Origin: Bdellovibrionales bacterium
Lineage (GTDB): Bacteria > Bdellovibrionota > UBA1018
DNA: 64,000 bases
Assembly: GCA_018266355.1 (NCBI GenBank)
Contig: JAFEAP010000029.1
Coordinates: 326,305 to 390,304 of the forward strand
Reading direction: 5' to 3'
Below are positions 42,623-52,293 of the stretch, in pieces. Both the position numbers and the translations under genes were made by a program. Position 1 is the first letter of the stretch. Each line of letters starts with the position of its first letter. Below the pieces are notes generated by a model. The model saw only the letters and a list, made by a program, of their open reading frames with translations. It did not search any database and had not been told where the DNA came from.

Positions 42623-43984
42623 ATGACGATCCCGAATCTCTCGAAAAGGACGGGGCTCCTCCTCACCGGATGGGGCCTCGTCGCGTTTTCGGCTTGGATG
42701 AATTCCTTTCCGTCGCGCGAGGGCACCGTCTTTCGATTCGCGCTTTGGCTCGTCGGGGGAGCGATCGCGATCCTGTTCGGCTCGGCCGGCGACCGGGCGA
42801 GGCGATGGGCGGCGGCGGCGGCCGTCGTCGGTCTCAGCGCCGGCTTCTACTACTCCGTGCTCACTCCGATCGACGTCCGCGCCCACGACGTCGCGGGACA
42901 TCTCTGGAACGTCGAATACCTGCGCGAGACCGGCGGGTACCCGCGGATGGATATGGCTTGGGAAACGTTCCAGCCGCCGCTCTATTATCTCGCGGTCCTC
43001 GCGACCACGGCGACCGGGCTCGTTCCGTCGGATCTTTCCTACCTGCTCTTCGCGGCGACGCTCGTCGGGTTTCTCCTCTGGAGGCCGAACGCGGTCGCCC
43101 TCGGGATCCTCGGACTCCTGCCCGCGCACCTCTTTTTCGCGGGCCGGATGAATAACGACGTCGCCTTTCCGCTCTATGGACTCGGATTCCTCTTCCTCCA
43201 TGACCGGATCGCGAAGGAGGAAAGCGGAATGCGCGCGAGTCTCGCGATGGGTTTGCTCCTCGCGGTCTCCGTGCTGACGAAAATGTCCGGGCTCGCGTTC
43301 GGCGCCGCTCTTTTGCCTCTGCTCTATCACGAAGTTCGGGCCGGCCGCGAAGCTCGGGCCGGTCGATGGGCCCGGATCTTCGCGATGACGGTTCCCGCGA
43401 CGGCCGCACTCGCGTTTTGGTTCGGAAGAAGCTACCTCCAAACCGGGAACCCGCTTTTCACGAACATCGCGGCGATGCCGGAGCAGCTTCGTATCCCGAA
43501 CGACCTGAACCGGTTCATCGGTTTCGATTTTCGCGCGTTCTTCGGCCAGGTTTCGGCCGATCCGTGGGGCGGGCGGATTCGCGAGCAAGTCTGGCCGTAT
43601 TTCATCGTGACCGCGCTCCAGGGCGAGTTCCCGTACCCCGCGACCTTCGGTAAGATCTTCACCGCCGAACGGATCGTGACTCTTTTCCTGCTTCTCGCGG
43701 GCCTCGCGGCTCTTTTCCCTCGGAAGAACCGCGAGCTCCTGCGCAGCGGGGCTTTCGCCCTCCTCGTCGCCCAGACCGCGTTTTTCGTCGTGCTTAGCGC
43801 GATGAATCCTTTCGGCCCGAATCACGACGCGCGCTACTGGGGGATCGCTTTTCCGGCGATCGCCTGGCTCTTCGGCGAGATCGTTTCTCGAACGAATTCG
43901 CCGGGCCTGAGGACGGGAATGCTCGCCGGGGCCGGGGCGCTCACGACGCTCTTTCTCGGCTTTTATTTCAAGTTGCTCGGTTAG
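42623..43984 (+). CDS. GT-C (family 39-like) membrane glycosyltransferase, paralogue 1
   Basis: A 453-aa polytopic membrane protein. Features of GT-C/ArnT-type transferases: the loop SVLTPIDVRAHDVAGHLWNVEYL (acidic DVRAHD, about 78-92), FQPPLYYLAV, RMNNDVAFPLYG, VLTKMSGLAFG and DARYWGIAFPAIAWLF. These use polyprenyl-phosphate sugars and act on the periplasmic side. The following gene is a paralogue sharing all these motifs. The position after pepA and the sugar transferase suggests surface glycan synthesis or lipid modification. Confidence 0.8.
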   Translation: MTIPNLSKRTGLLLTGWGLVAFSAWMNSFPSREGTVFRFALWLVGGAIAILFGSAGDRARRWAAAAAVVGLSAGFYYSVLTPIDVRAHDVAGHLWNVEYLRETGGYPRMDMAWETFQPPLYYLAVLATTATGLVPSDLSYLLFAATLVGFLLWRPNAVALGILGLLPAHLFFAGRMNNDVAFPLYGLGFLFLHDRIAKEESGMRASLAMGLLLAVSVLTKMSGLAFGAALLPLLYHEVRAGREARAGRWARIFAMTVPATAALAFWFGRSYLQTGNPLFTNIAAMPEQLRIPNDLNRFIGFDFRAFFGQVSADPWGGRIREQVWPYFIVTALQGEFPYPATFGKIFTAERIVTLFLLLAGLAALFPRKNRELLRSGAFALLVAQTAFFVVLSAMNPFGPNHDARYWGIAFPAIAWLFGEIVSRTNSPGLRTGMLAGAGALTTLFLGFYFKLLG

Positions 43985-43992
43985 GGAGACGG

Positions 43993-45609
43993 ATGAAGAA
44001 AATCGGCGCGATCGTTTTCGGAATCGTCGGATTGGCGTCGAGCCTGCTCCTCTACGCGAACCTTCCTTCGTTGCGCTTCGAATATCCGGAGATCCCGATC
44101 TCGACGTTTCCGACGGGCGACCGCCTGACGGTCCGGGCGGAGCTCGATCTCGGCGGATTCGATTTCGGGCGCTACCCGATCGCGGCCGACGACTGCGTCA
44201 CCGGGATCCGAATCGACGGCACCCCGATTTATTCCGCGGAGTGCGAGCCCGGGCTTACCGGGCGCGTGAGGGCCTTTTCGGTTCCCGGGTCGTTTTCGGC
44301 CGGAACGCACAGCCTCGAAATCGAGGTCGAGAACCACGAGGCCTTCGGTTGCCTCGGGTTGCCGACGCGGGCGGGAGTCGCCGTACGATGGCTCCTCCTT
44401 TGGGCGGCGATGGCGTGGTTCCTTTTCCGTGCGGAAGGTTCGCGGGGCGTGCGGGCGTTCGCCGTCGTCGCCCTCGGCTTCGCGTTCGCGTATTCGGTGC
44501 TCACGCCGTTCTGCGTCCGCGCGAACGATTTCTGGGGACATTCCGCTTACATCCAGTACGTCGCCCAGAACTGGAGATTGCCCGGTGTGACCGAGTTCTG
44601 GTGCAGTTTCCATCCGCCGGTCTATTACGCGATAAGCGCCTTTTTCGGACGCCTCGGAATCCGACCCGTCGACCTCGCGTTCGCGGCGTACGCGGGGACG
44701 CTCGTCCTTTTTTGGAGGAGGTACCGCGATTGGCTCGGCTTCGCGATGCTCGCTTTTTTCCCCGTGCACCTTTTCTGCGTCTCGCGCGTGAGCAACGACG
44801 TCGTGATGCCGCTTCTCGGTCTGTTCTATCTCCTCGCGATGGATCGGCTCGTTCGCGAGCCGAGGAACTGGCGCGCGGTTCTCGGGACGAGCGCGGTGAT
44901 GCTCGTTGCGGTCGCTACGAAACTCTCGGCGCTCTCGTTCGTTCCGGGCCTCCTCTTCGTCGCGATCCGGCGACGACGCGAGCTCGGGATCGGTCGTTTC
45001 GTCGCGCTCTTCCTGCCCTTCGGGTTGTTCCTCCTGGCTTGGATGTTCCGGAGTTGGAGCGAGTCCGGCGACCTGTTCTACATGGCGATACCGGGCTTGG
45101 GGGAGCAGATGCGCGTGCCGAACGGGTGGGGCCATTTCTTCGGCTTCTCGCCGACGAGTTTCTTCGGCGAATCGGTCGCGGATAACTGGGCCGGAAGCCT
45201 GCGCCATCACGTCCTCGAGTTCTTCCTCACTTCCTCGCTCCAAGGCGAATTCCGTTATCCGAGTTCGCTCGCGCTCCCTCTCTTCGTCGCCCGGGGAATC
45301 CTTCTCGTCTTTTTCGGATTCACCCTCGTACGGGTTTTCCGGAAGAGGGCGGGAGAGTTTTGGACGAATCCCGCGGTCTTGTTGCTCGCGAGTCAAACGG
45401 CGTTCTATCTTTTCACGAACGTGAGCCACCCGTTCAGCCCGTTCCAAGACGCGCGGTATTGGGCGGCGACTTTTCCGGCGATCGCTTGGTTGATTGGCCA
45501 CGTGCACGAAAATTTCGGCGCGAACCGCCCCTTTCGTTTCGCCTATTCGGCGCTCGGCGCGCTGTTTTTAGGCGTGATCGGGTTCTTTTATCTCGGGATC
45601 CTCACTTGA
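43993..45609 (+). CDS. GT-C membrane glycosyltransferase, paralogue 2
   Basis: A 538-aa homologue of the preceding gene: [69 protein letters not shown] and [17 protein letters not shown]. It has an extra N-terminal domain of about 120 residues containing [19 protein letters not shown], which looks like a beta-sandwich in the periplasm. The pair arose by tandem duplication followed by domain gain or loss. Substrates are not deducible. Confidence 0.8.
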   Translation: MKKIGAIVFGIVGLASSLLLYANLPSLRFEYPEIPISTFPTGDRLTVRAELDLGGFDFGRYPIAADDCVTGIRIDGTPIYSAECEPGLTGRVRAFSVPGSFSAGTHSLEIEVENHEAFGCLGLPTRAGVAVRWLLLWAAMAWFLFRAEGSRGVRAFAVVALGFAFAYSVLTPFCVRANDFWGHSAYIQYVAQNWRLPGVTEFWCSFHPPVYYAISAFFGRLGIRPVDLAFAAYAGTLVLFWRRYRDWLGFAMLAFFPVHLFCVSRVSNDVVMPLLGLFYLLAMDRLVREPRNWRAVLGTSAVMLVAVATKLSALSFVPGLLFVAIRRRRELGIGRFVALFLPFGLFLLAWMFRSWSESGDLFYMAIPGLGEQMRVPNGWGHFFGFSPTSFFGESVADNWAGSLRHHVLEFFLTSSLQGEFRYPSSLALPLFVARGILLVFFGFTLVRVFRKRAGEFWTNPAVLLLASQTAFYLFTNVSHPFSPFQDARYWAATFPAIAWLIGHVHENFGANRPFRFAYSALGALFLGVIGFFYLGILT

Positions 45610-45664
45610 GGCTGGAATCGAGACCGGATTATCGATTAAATCGGGGCTCGAAAAGGAAACGTCT

Positions 45665-46993
45665 ATGCTCAGTTTCGACCGCTTTTTCATCGAGAACGCC
45701 GATCGTTTCGACGGTCAGTCCGTCACCCTGAAGGGGTGGGTCTACAACAAACGCAGCTCTGGGAAGATCAAGTTCCTGATGATGCGCGACGGGACCGGGA
45801 TCATGCAGGGCATCCTCTTCAAGGGCGAGTGCGAGGAACAGTCGTTCGAGGAATTCGAGAAACTCACTCAGGAGTCCGCGATCGAAGTCACGGGAAAGAT
45901 CCGCAAGGAACCCCGCTCGGTCGGCGGCTACGAGATGGGGATTTCCTCGATCAAGACCGTTTCGATCGCCGAGCCGTACCCGATTTCCCCGAAGGATCAC
46001 GGCGTCGAATTCCTCATGCAGCATCGGCACCTTTGGATCCGTTCGCAGAAGCAGTGGGCGGCGCTTCGCGTGCGCGCGGAGATCATCCGTTCGATCCACG
46101 AGTATTTCGATAACCTCGGGTTCATCCAATTCGACGCGCCGATTCTGACGCCGAATTCCTGCGAAGGGACCTCGACGCTCTTCAAGACCGATTACTTCGA
46201 GGAGGAAGCTTTCCTCACCCAATCCGGCCAGCTCTACGGGGAAACCGGCGCGATGGCGTTCGGCAAGGTCTACACTTTCGGTCCGACCTTCCGCGCGGAA
46301 AAATCCGCGACCCGGAAGCACCTGACCGAGTTCTGGATGATCGAGCCGGAAGTCGCCTACATGGACCTCGAAGGGAACATGGAGCTCGGCGAAGGACTGG
46401 TTTCGCACATCGCGAAGACGGTGCTCGAAAAGCGCGCGAAAGAACTCACGCTCCTCGAACGCGACGTCGCGAAGCTCGAAGTCGTGAAGGCCGGCGGATT
46501 CCCGCGCATCTCCTACGACGAAGCACTGAAGATCCTGGAGAAACGCGGACTCGGGATTCCGTGGGGCGAGGATTTCGGCGCTCCCCACGAGACGGCGCTC
46601 GGCGAAGAATTCGGAAAGCCGGTCTTCGTCCACCACATGCCGTCCCAGATCAAAGCCTTCTACTTCAAACAATCCGATTCGCTTTTCGGTCCGGCTTCGG
46701 AGACCACCGGGAAATACGCCTTCGGTTGCGACTTGATCGCCCCGGACGGATACGGCGAGATCATCGGCGGGGGCCAGCGCGAGGAAAACGTCGCGGTCCT
46801 TCAGCGCCGGATCAAAGAACACGAACTGAACGAAGCGGATTACCAGTGGTACCTCGACCTGCGCCGTTTCGGATCGGTTCCGCACTCCGGATTCGGCCTC
46901 GGTCTCGAACGCACGGTCGCGTGGATGACGGGCGTGCCGCACGTTCGCGAGACGGTGCCCTATCCCCGGTTGATGAACACGCTCCGTCCGTAG
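45665..46993 (+). CDS. asnS: Asparaginyl-tRNA synthetase
   Basis: A 442-aa class II synthetase. An N-terminal OB-fold anticodon-binding domain (1-110) precedes the catalytic core: motif 2 [24 protein letters not shown] (about 212-235) and motif 3 [16 protein letters not shown] near the end. [25 protein letters not shown] matches AsnRS/AspRS. Asparaginyl rather than aspartyl identity rests on residues around the active site (motif [10 protein letters not shown] plus [19 protein letters not shown]). An AAAGGA site precedes the ATG. Confidence 0.95.
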   Translation: MLSFDRFFIENADRFDGQSVTLKGWVYNKRSSGKIKFLMMRDGTGIMQGILFKGECEEQSFEEFEKLTQESAIEVTGKIRKEPRSVGGYEMGISSIKTVSIAEPYPISPKDHGVEFLMQHRHLWIRSQKQWAALRVRAEIIRSIHEYFDNLGFIQFDAPILTPNSCEGTSTLFKTDYFEEEAFLTQSGQLYGETGAMAFGKVYTFGPTFRAEKSATRKHLTEFWMIEPEVAYMDLEGNMELGEGLVSHIAKTVLEKRAKELTLLERDVAKLEVVKAGGFPRISYDEALKILEKRGLGIPWGEDFGAPHETALGEEFGKPVFVHHMPSQIKAFYFKQSDSLFGPASETTGKYAFGCDLIAPDGYGEIIGGGQREENVAVLQRRIKEHELNEADYQWYLDLRRFGSVPHSGFGLGLERTVAWMTGVPHVRETVPYPRLMNTLRP

Positions 46994-47000
46994 TCCGATC

Positions 47001-47480
47001 GTGAGCGCCTTCGATTTCCACGTCGTGCTCGTCGAGCCCCAGATCCCGCAGAACACGGGATCGGTCGGGCGGCTTTGTCTCGCGACCGGAACGACGCTTC
47101 ATCTCGTCGAACCGATCGGTTTCGATATCTCGGAAGCGGCGGTTCGTCGCGCGGGTCTCGATTATTGGGAACACCTGAAGCTCGTGAAACATGCCTCGGT
47201 CGAAGCGTTCTTCGAATCGCTGCCGAAGGACGCGCCGAAGGTCTTTCTCTCGAAGAAAGCCGGCCAAACGCTCTATCAGCGGAAGATCGTGCCGGGGACG
47301 TACTTCATCTTCGGAAAAGAGACGACGGGACTCGCCGACTGGATCTTGAACCGCTACACCGCGGATTGCGTGCGCCTTCCGATGTTCGACGCCCGCGTGC
47401 GGTCGCTGAACCTTTCGACTTCCGTCGGGATCTCCGTCTACGAAGGGATCCGCCAACTTTCATTGACTGATCGCGTCTAG
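47001..47480 (+). CDS. trmL: tRNA (cytidine/uridine-34 2'-O)-methyltransferase
   Basis: A 159-aa SPOUT-knot enzyme. VLVEPQIPQNTGSVGRLCLATGTTLHLVEPIGFDI at the start, FIFGKETTGLADWIL in the middle and LPMFDARVRSLNLSTSVGISVYEGIRQ at the end are TrmL signatures. Start is a GTG 7 bp after asnS, so both translation genes share a transcript. It modifies the wobble nucleotide of tRNA-Leu isoacceptors in other bacteria. Confidence 0.92.
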   Translation: MSAFDFHVVLVEPQIPQNTGSVGRLCLATGTTLHLVEPIGFDISEAAVRRAGLDYWEHLKLVKHASVEAFFESLPKDAPKVFLSKKAGQTLYQRKIVPGTYFIFGKETTGLADWILNRYTADCVRLPMFDARVRSLNLSTSVGISVYEGIRQLSLTDRV

Positions 47481-47489
47481 GGCCGGAAT

Positions 47490-47948
47490 TTACTCCTCCG
47501 TTTGCCGGAGGATCTTCGCGGTCTCGGATTCGCCCTCGTCGGGTTCTTCCTCGACCTCTTTGCGCATGGACACCTCGTTTTCGCCGAGGCGTTCCTTCAG
47601 CTCGCGGATGACTTCGTCCGCGTCCCGGAGTCGGGTCGCGAGCCCCGTCATGATGCGTTTGATGTAGTCGGGCGCGGGATCGAACATCGGCGAAAGCGAG
47701 TCGTACGGGATTTCGACGACTTCGCAGTAGGTGAGCGCGACCGCGTCCGCGGAGCGCGGGCGGCGGTCGAAGAAGCCGATCTCGCCGAGGATCTGGTTAG
47801 GTCCGATCTGGGCGATTTCGATGAATCCATCGTCAACGGATTTACGGATCGAGATCCGCCCGACCTTCACGAGATAGAGGGAGCTCGCATCCGCGCCCTC
47901 GCTGAAGAGCGATTCCCCGGCGCGATATGTGGAGGGTTCGATAGCCAT
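47490..47948 (-). CDS. Cyclic-nucleotide-binding (CAP_ED) domain protein
   Basis: A 152-aa protein: one cNMP-binding domain, residues 1-120 (YRAGESLFSEGADASSLYLVKVGRISI, ILGEIGFFDRRPRSADAVAL with the Glu and Arg of the phosphate cassette), then a helical acidic tail. There is no DNA-binding domain, so it is a stand-alone sensor. It shares a 4-nt-type tail-to-tail arrangement with trmL (10 bp apart) and is divergent from the Mpo1-like gene. cAMP or c-di-type ligand not determinable. Confidence 0.85.
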   Translation of the reverse strand: MAIEPSTYRAGESLFSEGADASSLYLVKVGRISIRKSVDDGFIEIAQIGPNQILGEIGFFDRRPRSADAVALTYCEVVEIPYDSLSPMFDPAPDYIKRIMTGLATRLRDADEVIRELKERLGENEVSMRKEVEEEPDEGESETAKILRQTEE

Positions 47949-47997
47949 GGATTTCAGGGTGACACGGGAGGCTGAGTCTTGGCAAGATAGGGGGTAT

Positions 47998-48456
47998 ATG
48001 ACCCAAAAACTCGCTTCTCGATTCGCCGATTACCGCGAATTCCATACGACCCGCGGGAACGTGATCAGTCATTATATCGGAGTTCCGCTCATCGCGACCT
48101 CCGTTCTCGGTTTACTCTCGCTCGTGACCTTCGGGAACGAGCAGTTCCACGACAAACTGATCCGGCCGGACCTCGGATGGGTCCTCTGGGCCGCGGCCAT
48201 CGGCTTCTACCTCTGGCTCGACTGGAAAATCGCCGTTCCGTTCTCGCTCGTGATGACGGGGATGTACCTCATCGGCCGCTCGCTGCCGGTCGAAGTCTTG
48301 ATCGCGATGCAGGTCATCGGGTGGATCGTCCAGTACATCGGTCATTTGAAATACGAGAAAAAAAGCCCGGCGTTCTACCAGAATCTCACCCACCTGCTCA
48401 TCGGGCCGCTCTGGGTCTTCGCGAAGATGATCAAGTACGGCGGGGCGACGAGCTGA
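47998..48456 (+). CDS. Mpo1-like / DUF962 membrane protein
   Basis: A 152-aa membrane protein with DUF962/Mpo1 features: EFHTTRGNVISHYIGVPLI (the first His cluster), two or three hydrophobic helices, and WIVQYIGHLKYEKKSPAFYQNLTHLLIGPLWVFAKM with further conserved His. Yeast Mpo1 is an Fe2+ dioxygenase of 2-hydroxy fatty acids; the bacterial role is probably the same type of lipid oxidation but is unproven. I start at the ATG at 47998; upstream frame lacks a ribosome binding site. Confidence 0.82.
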   Translation: MTQKLASRFADYREFHTTRGNVISHYIGVPLIATSVLGLLSLVTFGNEQFHDKLIRPDLGWVLWAAAIGFYLWLDWKIAVPFSLVMTGMYLIGRSLPVEVLIAMQVIGWIVQYIGHLKYEKKSPAFYQNLTHLLIGPLWVFAKMIKYGGATS

Positions 48457-48500
48457 GCTTCGGTCTCAGGGCCCAACGCCTTTCCCGGAGCCGATGGAAC

Positions 48501-49700
48501 TTGTCGTTTTCCCGCACTTTCTTCCTCTTCATTGCGGTTTTTCTTTCGGCCGGGCGCGCTGAATCGAGCGAGTTGTCGGCAACGGGTCAGTACCTTACGG
48601 CAACCTCCAAAACCGAGTGCGAATGCAGCCTGGAAGAGGAAACGGACGCCGGAGAAGTTAAGAAAATAGGGAAGCGATTTAGCGCCGGTCAGGTGGTTGG
48701 AAGGTATTGCTCGACCGCGGTCGATTCAGGAGTCGAGGCGAAATTTCCCGAAACCGTATCATGCGATTTACGCGCAAACCAATCCGGCTGGGAGGGTGGT
48801 TTTATTGAAAGCCGGGTCTACTGTCCTTCGAAGTGCCTCATGCTTTCTAAAACGAAAGTGATTACCGAGTCCAAAAAAAGACGGATTTTCGCCACGGCTC
48901 TCTCCCGGGAGCGCACTCGATGGAAGGCAATTGTGCCGAGTGAAATCAGAGCGGCGATACGTAGGCGTTTTCCGGATTCGATTCCCCCGATCGTCGAACG
49001 GGGCGAGCTACCGGATTACGAACTTGAGTACAAATCTGGAAATTTTTTCATCTGGGCTCCAGTGACGTACCGGCGCGACGGACGGCGCACGGATGAATGG
49101 CTCGGGATCGTCGTTTTTTTCGAAAATCTGAAAAAAGCAAAGGGACATCGTTTCACCTGGGCTGCGGTTCAGGCGAGCTCGGGAAAAATATTGTATGCCG
49201 GCCCGCTCGATTGCGATGAACTTCGGGAAAATGGAAAGGATGTCAAGCTTTCGCCGCGGCTAACCCTGAACCTAGGGGTTCGGTTCCTCCCGACGAATCC
49301 GATGACCGTAGGTCTTGTTTGCGACTTTCTTGGAAGAGATGTTCCCGCCGATCATTTATTGAAGAACCTTAGCGGGCTTTTTGGTCCGTTGCCTCTCGGA
49401 TGGGATGCCGCGCTCGAGGATATTCTCGAGCGCAGCCGTTTCGACGATTTCCTCGATCGCCCGCAAATCGGTGGTTTAAGTATCATCGATGGAATCGTCG
49501 ACGTCCACAGCGCGCCTTCCGAGCACGCCCCTTCGATCGTGACCTGCGAAAAAGATCATCTCGCCCTAATTTCTTCGCGTTGGTATTCCGAAGGATCGGT
49601 GGTCGAAAAACCGAAATGGGTCGCCATAGCCTGCGACGGCAAGTCGGGGTGGGCTCGTCGTAAGAATTTTGTCCCGTTTCCGGCGCGAGAGAAAAAGTAA
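48501..49700 (+). CDS. Secreted protein with C-terminal SH3-like domain
   Basis: A 399-aa protein. The best start is a TTG at 48501, with GGAG about 10 nt upstream, giving the signal SFSRTFFLFIAVFLSAGRA. The N-terminal half holds several Cys (ECECSLEEE, RYCSTAV, VYCPSKCLM); the C-terminus (about 330-390) looks like a bacterial SH3 (SAPSEHAPSIVTC, KPKWVAIACDGKSGWARRKNFV). The coding region is clearly less GC-rich than neighbours, as for the secreted protein at 1.7-3.5 kb, suggesting recent acquisition. Function unknown. Confidence 0.65.
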   Translation: MSFSRTFFLFIAVFLSAGRAESSELSATGQYLTATSKTECECSLEEETDAGEVKKIGKRFSAGQVVGRYCSTAVDSGVEAKFPETVSCDLRANQSGWEGGFIESRVYCPSKCLMLSKTKVITESKKRRIFATALSRERTRWKAIVPSEIRAAIRRRFPDSIPPIVERGELPDYELEYKSGNFFIWAPVTYRRDGRRTDEWLGIVVFFENLKKAKGHRFTWAAVQASSGKILYAGPLDCDELRENGKDVKLSPRLTLNLGVRFLPTNPMTVGLVCDFLGRDVPADHLLKNLSGLFGPLPLGWDAALEDILERSRFDDFLDRPQIGGLSIIDGIVDVHSAPSEHAPSIVTCEKDHLALISSRWYSEGSVVEKPKWVAIACDGKSGWARRKNFVPFPAREKK

Positions 49701-49719
49701 ACGCATCGGCGGCGGCGAT

Positions 49720-50286
49720 CTAGATTCTCGCCCGACGCCGCAGCCACCGCGGCGGCATGAACCGCTTTCCGTTCTTCCAGTAATCCCACCCGAGGATCGC
49801 CGCGCCGACGGCTTCGCCGACCCCCGTGATCGAGCGGAACGAATCGCGGAGGTGTTCGGCCGCGCTCGCGTACGGGAAGTTCCCGAAGTGGTCGGAGAAA
49901 ACCGGCCAGAGCGCCGCGAGCCGGAGCGACGAGACGCCGTCGACGCTCTCGTGCAAGACTCGGATGATCCAGTAGTCCTGGAATCCGTCGAGGACGAGGT
50001 GGGTCGCGACGCCGATCGTGAGAGCGGCGAAGACCTTCGATTTCCGCAGGAACGCCACGTACGCGAGGGCGAAGAGGAAGAGCGCGGTGTGACCGAAGGT
50101 GCGCGTGCAGGAGATCAATCCGATCTCGGCGCCCCGGCGTCCAGTGATCGCGGCGGCCGCGTAATAAAGCGGTTTGTCGATCAGATCGGGAAGGAGCGTG
50201 CCGACGAGCACCCACCCGTAGGGGAGCCTCCGCGAAAACGGGGCGGCGAGCTTCGAACCGATGCCGAGGTGACCGAAGACCCACAT
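49720..50286 (-). CDS. DUF457 (YdjM-like) membrane-bound hydrolase-type protein
   Basis: A 188-aa membrane protein with the DUF457 pattern of metal-dependent hydrolase-like proteins: FGHLGIGSK, TLLPDLIDKPLY, CTRTFGHTALF, GVATHLVLDGFQD. The His and Asp residues could be metal ligands. No substrate known. It overlaps nothing but directly follows the MDR oxidoreductase (1 bp apart), so they share a transcript. Confidence 0.78.
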   Translation of the reverse strand: MWVFGHLGIGSKLAAPFSRRLPYGWVLVGTLLPDLIDKPLYYAAAAITGRRGAEIGLISCTRTFGHTALFLFALAYVAFLRKSKVFAALTIGVATHLVLDGFQDYWIIRVLHESVDGVSSLRLAALWPVFSDHFGNFPYASAAEHLRDSFRSITGVGEAVGAAILGWDYWKNGKRFMPPRWLRRRARI

Positions 50287-50287
50287 T

Positions 50288-51328
50288 TCAATCCCGAGTG
50301 AGGACGACTTTGCCGAAGAGCTTTCGGCTTTCGATCAGGTCGAGCGCTTCGCCGAGCTTCGCGAACGGGAGCGTGCGGTCGATCACCGGTTTCAGCTTAC
50401 CCTCGCCGACGAGTTTCACGATCCGCGCGAGATCCGCGCGCGCGCCCATCGTCGTGCCGAGGAGGGAGAGGTTCTTGAAGAAGAGGAGCTTCAAGTCGAT
50501 CGTCACGTCGCCGCCCGAAGTCGCCCCGCAGGTCGCGAGCCGTCCGCCGACGGCGAGGCTCCGCATCGAATCGACGAAGGTGTCCTTTCCCACGTGATCG
50601 ATCGCGACTTCGACGCCGCGGCGTCCGGCCGCTTTCAAGATCGTCTTCAATTCCTCGCGAAACGGACCTTTTCGGTAATTGATCACGTGGTCCGCGCCCG
50701 CGGCTTTCGACTTCTCGATCTTCGCGTCGTCGCCGACCGTGGTGATCACGGTCGCGCCGTGGATTTTCGCGAGCTGGGTCGCCGCGATCGAAACCGAGCT
50801 GCCGCCGGCTTGGATGAGGACGTATTCGCCGGGAACCACCCGCGCTTTTCGAACGACCATCGACCAGGCGGTCACGTAAGGGATGCCGATCGCGGCCGCG
50901 TCCGCGAACGAAACGCCGTCGGGAATCGGGATCAGTTCGCGCGCCGGCGCGACGATCGAATCCGCCCCGCCTCCGTCGAAAGTCTCGCCGCGGATACCGT
51001 ATTTCGCGCAGAGGGGATCGTTTTCCGACCGGCAGGCCGCGCATTCGCCGCACGAGGAACCTGGGGAAACGATCACCCGGTCGCCGACTTTCACGCCGGT
51101 CGCGCCGGGTCCGAGTTCGGCGACGACCCCGACCGCGTCGGTGCCCGGGATGAGGGGGAGGGGAAACTGGTGTCCCGGTACGCCTTTCCGGACCCAGAGG
51201 TCGAGGTGGTTCAGCCCGAGCGCACGCACGTCGACCCGCGCTTCGCCCGGACCGGGCTTAGGTTGTTCGATCTCGACCCTTTTGAGGACTTCGCTGCCGC
51301 CGTGGGAATCGATTCTCCAGGCCTTCAT
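50288..51328 (-). CDS. Zinc-type alcohol dehydrogenase family (MDR) oxidoreductase
   Basis: A 346-aa medium-chain dehydrogenase/reductase: N-terminal GroES-like domain with GLNHLDLWVRKG, structural Zn Cys cluster SSCGECAACRSENDPLC (about 92-107), Rossmann VLIQAGGSSVSIAATQLAKIHGA. The ALGLNHLDLWVRKG segment lacks the usual catalytic-zinc Cys (C-x-D), so it is closer to quinone-oxidoreductase/zeta-crystallin-like members. NADPH likely. Follows the transketolase halves on the same strand after 9 bp. Confidence 0.88.
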   Translation of the reverse strand: MKAWRIDSHGGSEVLKRVEIEQPKPGPGEARVDVRALGLNHLDLWVRKGVPGHQFPLPLIPGTDAVGVVAELGPGATGVKVGDRVIVSPGSSCGECAACRSENDPLCAKYGIRGETFDGGGADSIVAPARELIPIPDGVSFADAAAIGIPYVTAWSMVVRKARVVPGEYVLIQAGGSSVSIAATQLAKIHGATVITTVGDDAKIEKSKAAGADHVINYRKGPFREELKTILKAAGRRGVEVAIDHVGKDTFVDSMRSLAVGGRLATCGATSGGDVTIDLKLLFFKNLSLLGTTMGARADLARIVKLVGEGKLKPVIDRTLPFAKLGEALDLIESRKLFGKVVLTRD

Positions 51329-51337
51329 CGCGCGTCC

Positions 51338-52291
51338 TTAGCCGAGGAGCTTCTTCGTCGTCTCGGCGATCTTTTTCGCCGAAATCCCGTGGAGGTCGTA
51401 AAGCTCGTCCGGTTCGCCGGATTCGCCGAACTTGTCCTGCACGCCGATCTTCACGAGCTTCGGGTGGTGGTCGAGGCCCGCGAGCGTTTCCGCGACGCAG
51501 GAGCCGAGCCCGCCGATGACCGAGTGGTCTTCGACGGTGAGGACGAGGTCGGCGCCCTTAACGGCGGCGATCGTGCCCGCATCATCGAACGGCTTCAGGC
51601 AGTGCACGTTATAGAGCGCGAACGAGGCGCCCGTCGATTCCACGAGTTCCGCTGCCTTCGCCGCTTCGGCGGTGCCGGCACCCGAGGCGAAGACGACGAC
51701 TTTTTTCTTACCGGAGGTCGCGTCCTTCAGCTTCGTGATCTTCGTCGGTTCCCACTTCGCACCGACCTTTTCCGTCATCGGGAAGAGCGCCGGGAGATTC
51801 TGGCGGGTGAGGCGAAGGTAGGCCGGACCCGTCCACTTCTCGCAGAGGTAGTCCATGACGAGTTCGGTTTCGCGCGCGTCCATCGGTTGGAAGACGCCCA
51901 TCGTCGGGAGAGCGCGCATGAGCGAAATATCTTCGAGGCCCATCTGGGAGTGGCCGTCGTCGCCGATGCCGACTCCCGCGTGGGTGCCGACGAGGCGCAC
52001 GTTCGCCCCGGAGTAGGCGACGGATAAACGAATGGTATCGTAGCGACCCGTGAGGAAGCATCCGAACGAGCAAAGGAACGGAAGTTTACCCGTGAAGGCG
52101 AGGCCCGCGGCCGCGCCGATCATGTTCATCTCGGAAATGCCCATCTCGTAGAAACGTTCCGGATATTTCTTCGCGAAGATCTCGGACTTCGTCGATTTCG
52201 CGAGGTCGGCGTCGAGGACGACGATGGATTTTTTCTTCTCGCCCCATTGGGCGAGGGATTCACCGAAAGCTTGGCGCGTGGATTTCGACAT
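51338..52291 (-). CDS. Transketolase C-terminal subunit
   Basis: A 317-aa protein forming the pyrimidine-binding and C-terminal domains of a transketolase. VLDADLAKSTKSEIFAKKYPERFYEMGISEMNMIGAAAGLAFTGKLPF contains the catalytic Glu region, then GHSQMGLEDI, a phosphate-side TRQNLP, and the C-terminal domain ending LLG. With the upstream N-terminal half it makes one enzyme of the pentose phosphate pathway. Only 2 bp separate the genes. Split transketolases are known in many bacteria and archaea. Confidence 0.93.
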   Translation of the reverse strand: MSKSTRQAFGESLAQWGEKKKSIVVLDADLAKSTKSEIFAKKYPERFYEMGISEMNMIGAAAGLAFTGKLPFLCSFGCFLTGRYDTIRLSVAYSGANVRLVGTHAGVGIGDDGHSQMGLEDISLMRALPTMGVFQPMDARETELVMDYLCEKWTGPAYLRLTRQNLPALFPMTEKVGAKWEPTKITKLKDATSGKKKVVVFASGAGTAEAAKAAELVESTGASFALYNVHCLKPFDDAGTIAAVKGADLVLTVEDHSVIGGLGSCVAETLAGLDHHPKLVKIGVQDKFGESGEPDELYDLHGISAKKIAETTKKLLG

Positions 52292-52293
52292 GA

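Noticed and set aside
41723..43825. 700-aa minus-strand frame
   Set aside because: Antisense of pepA and the GT-C gene; no domain and Arg/Glu-rich composition.
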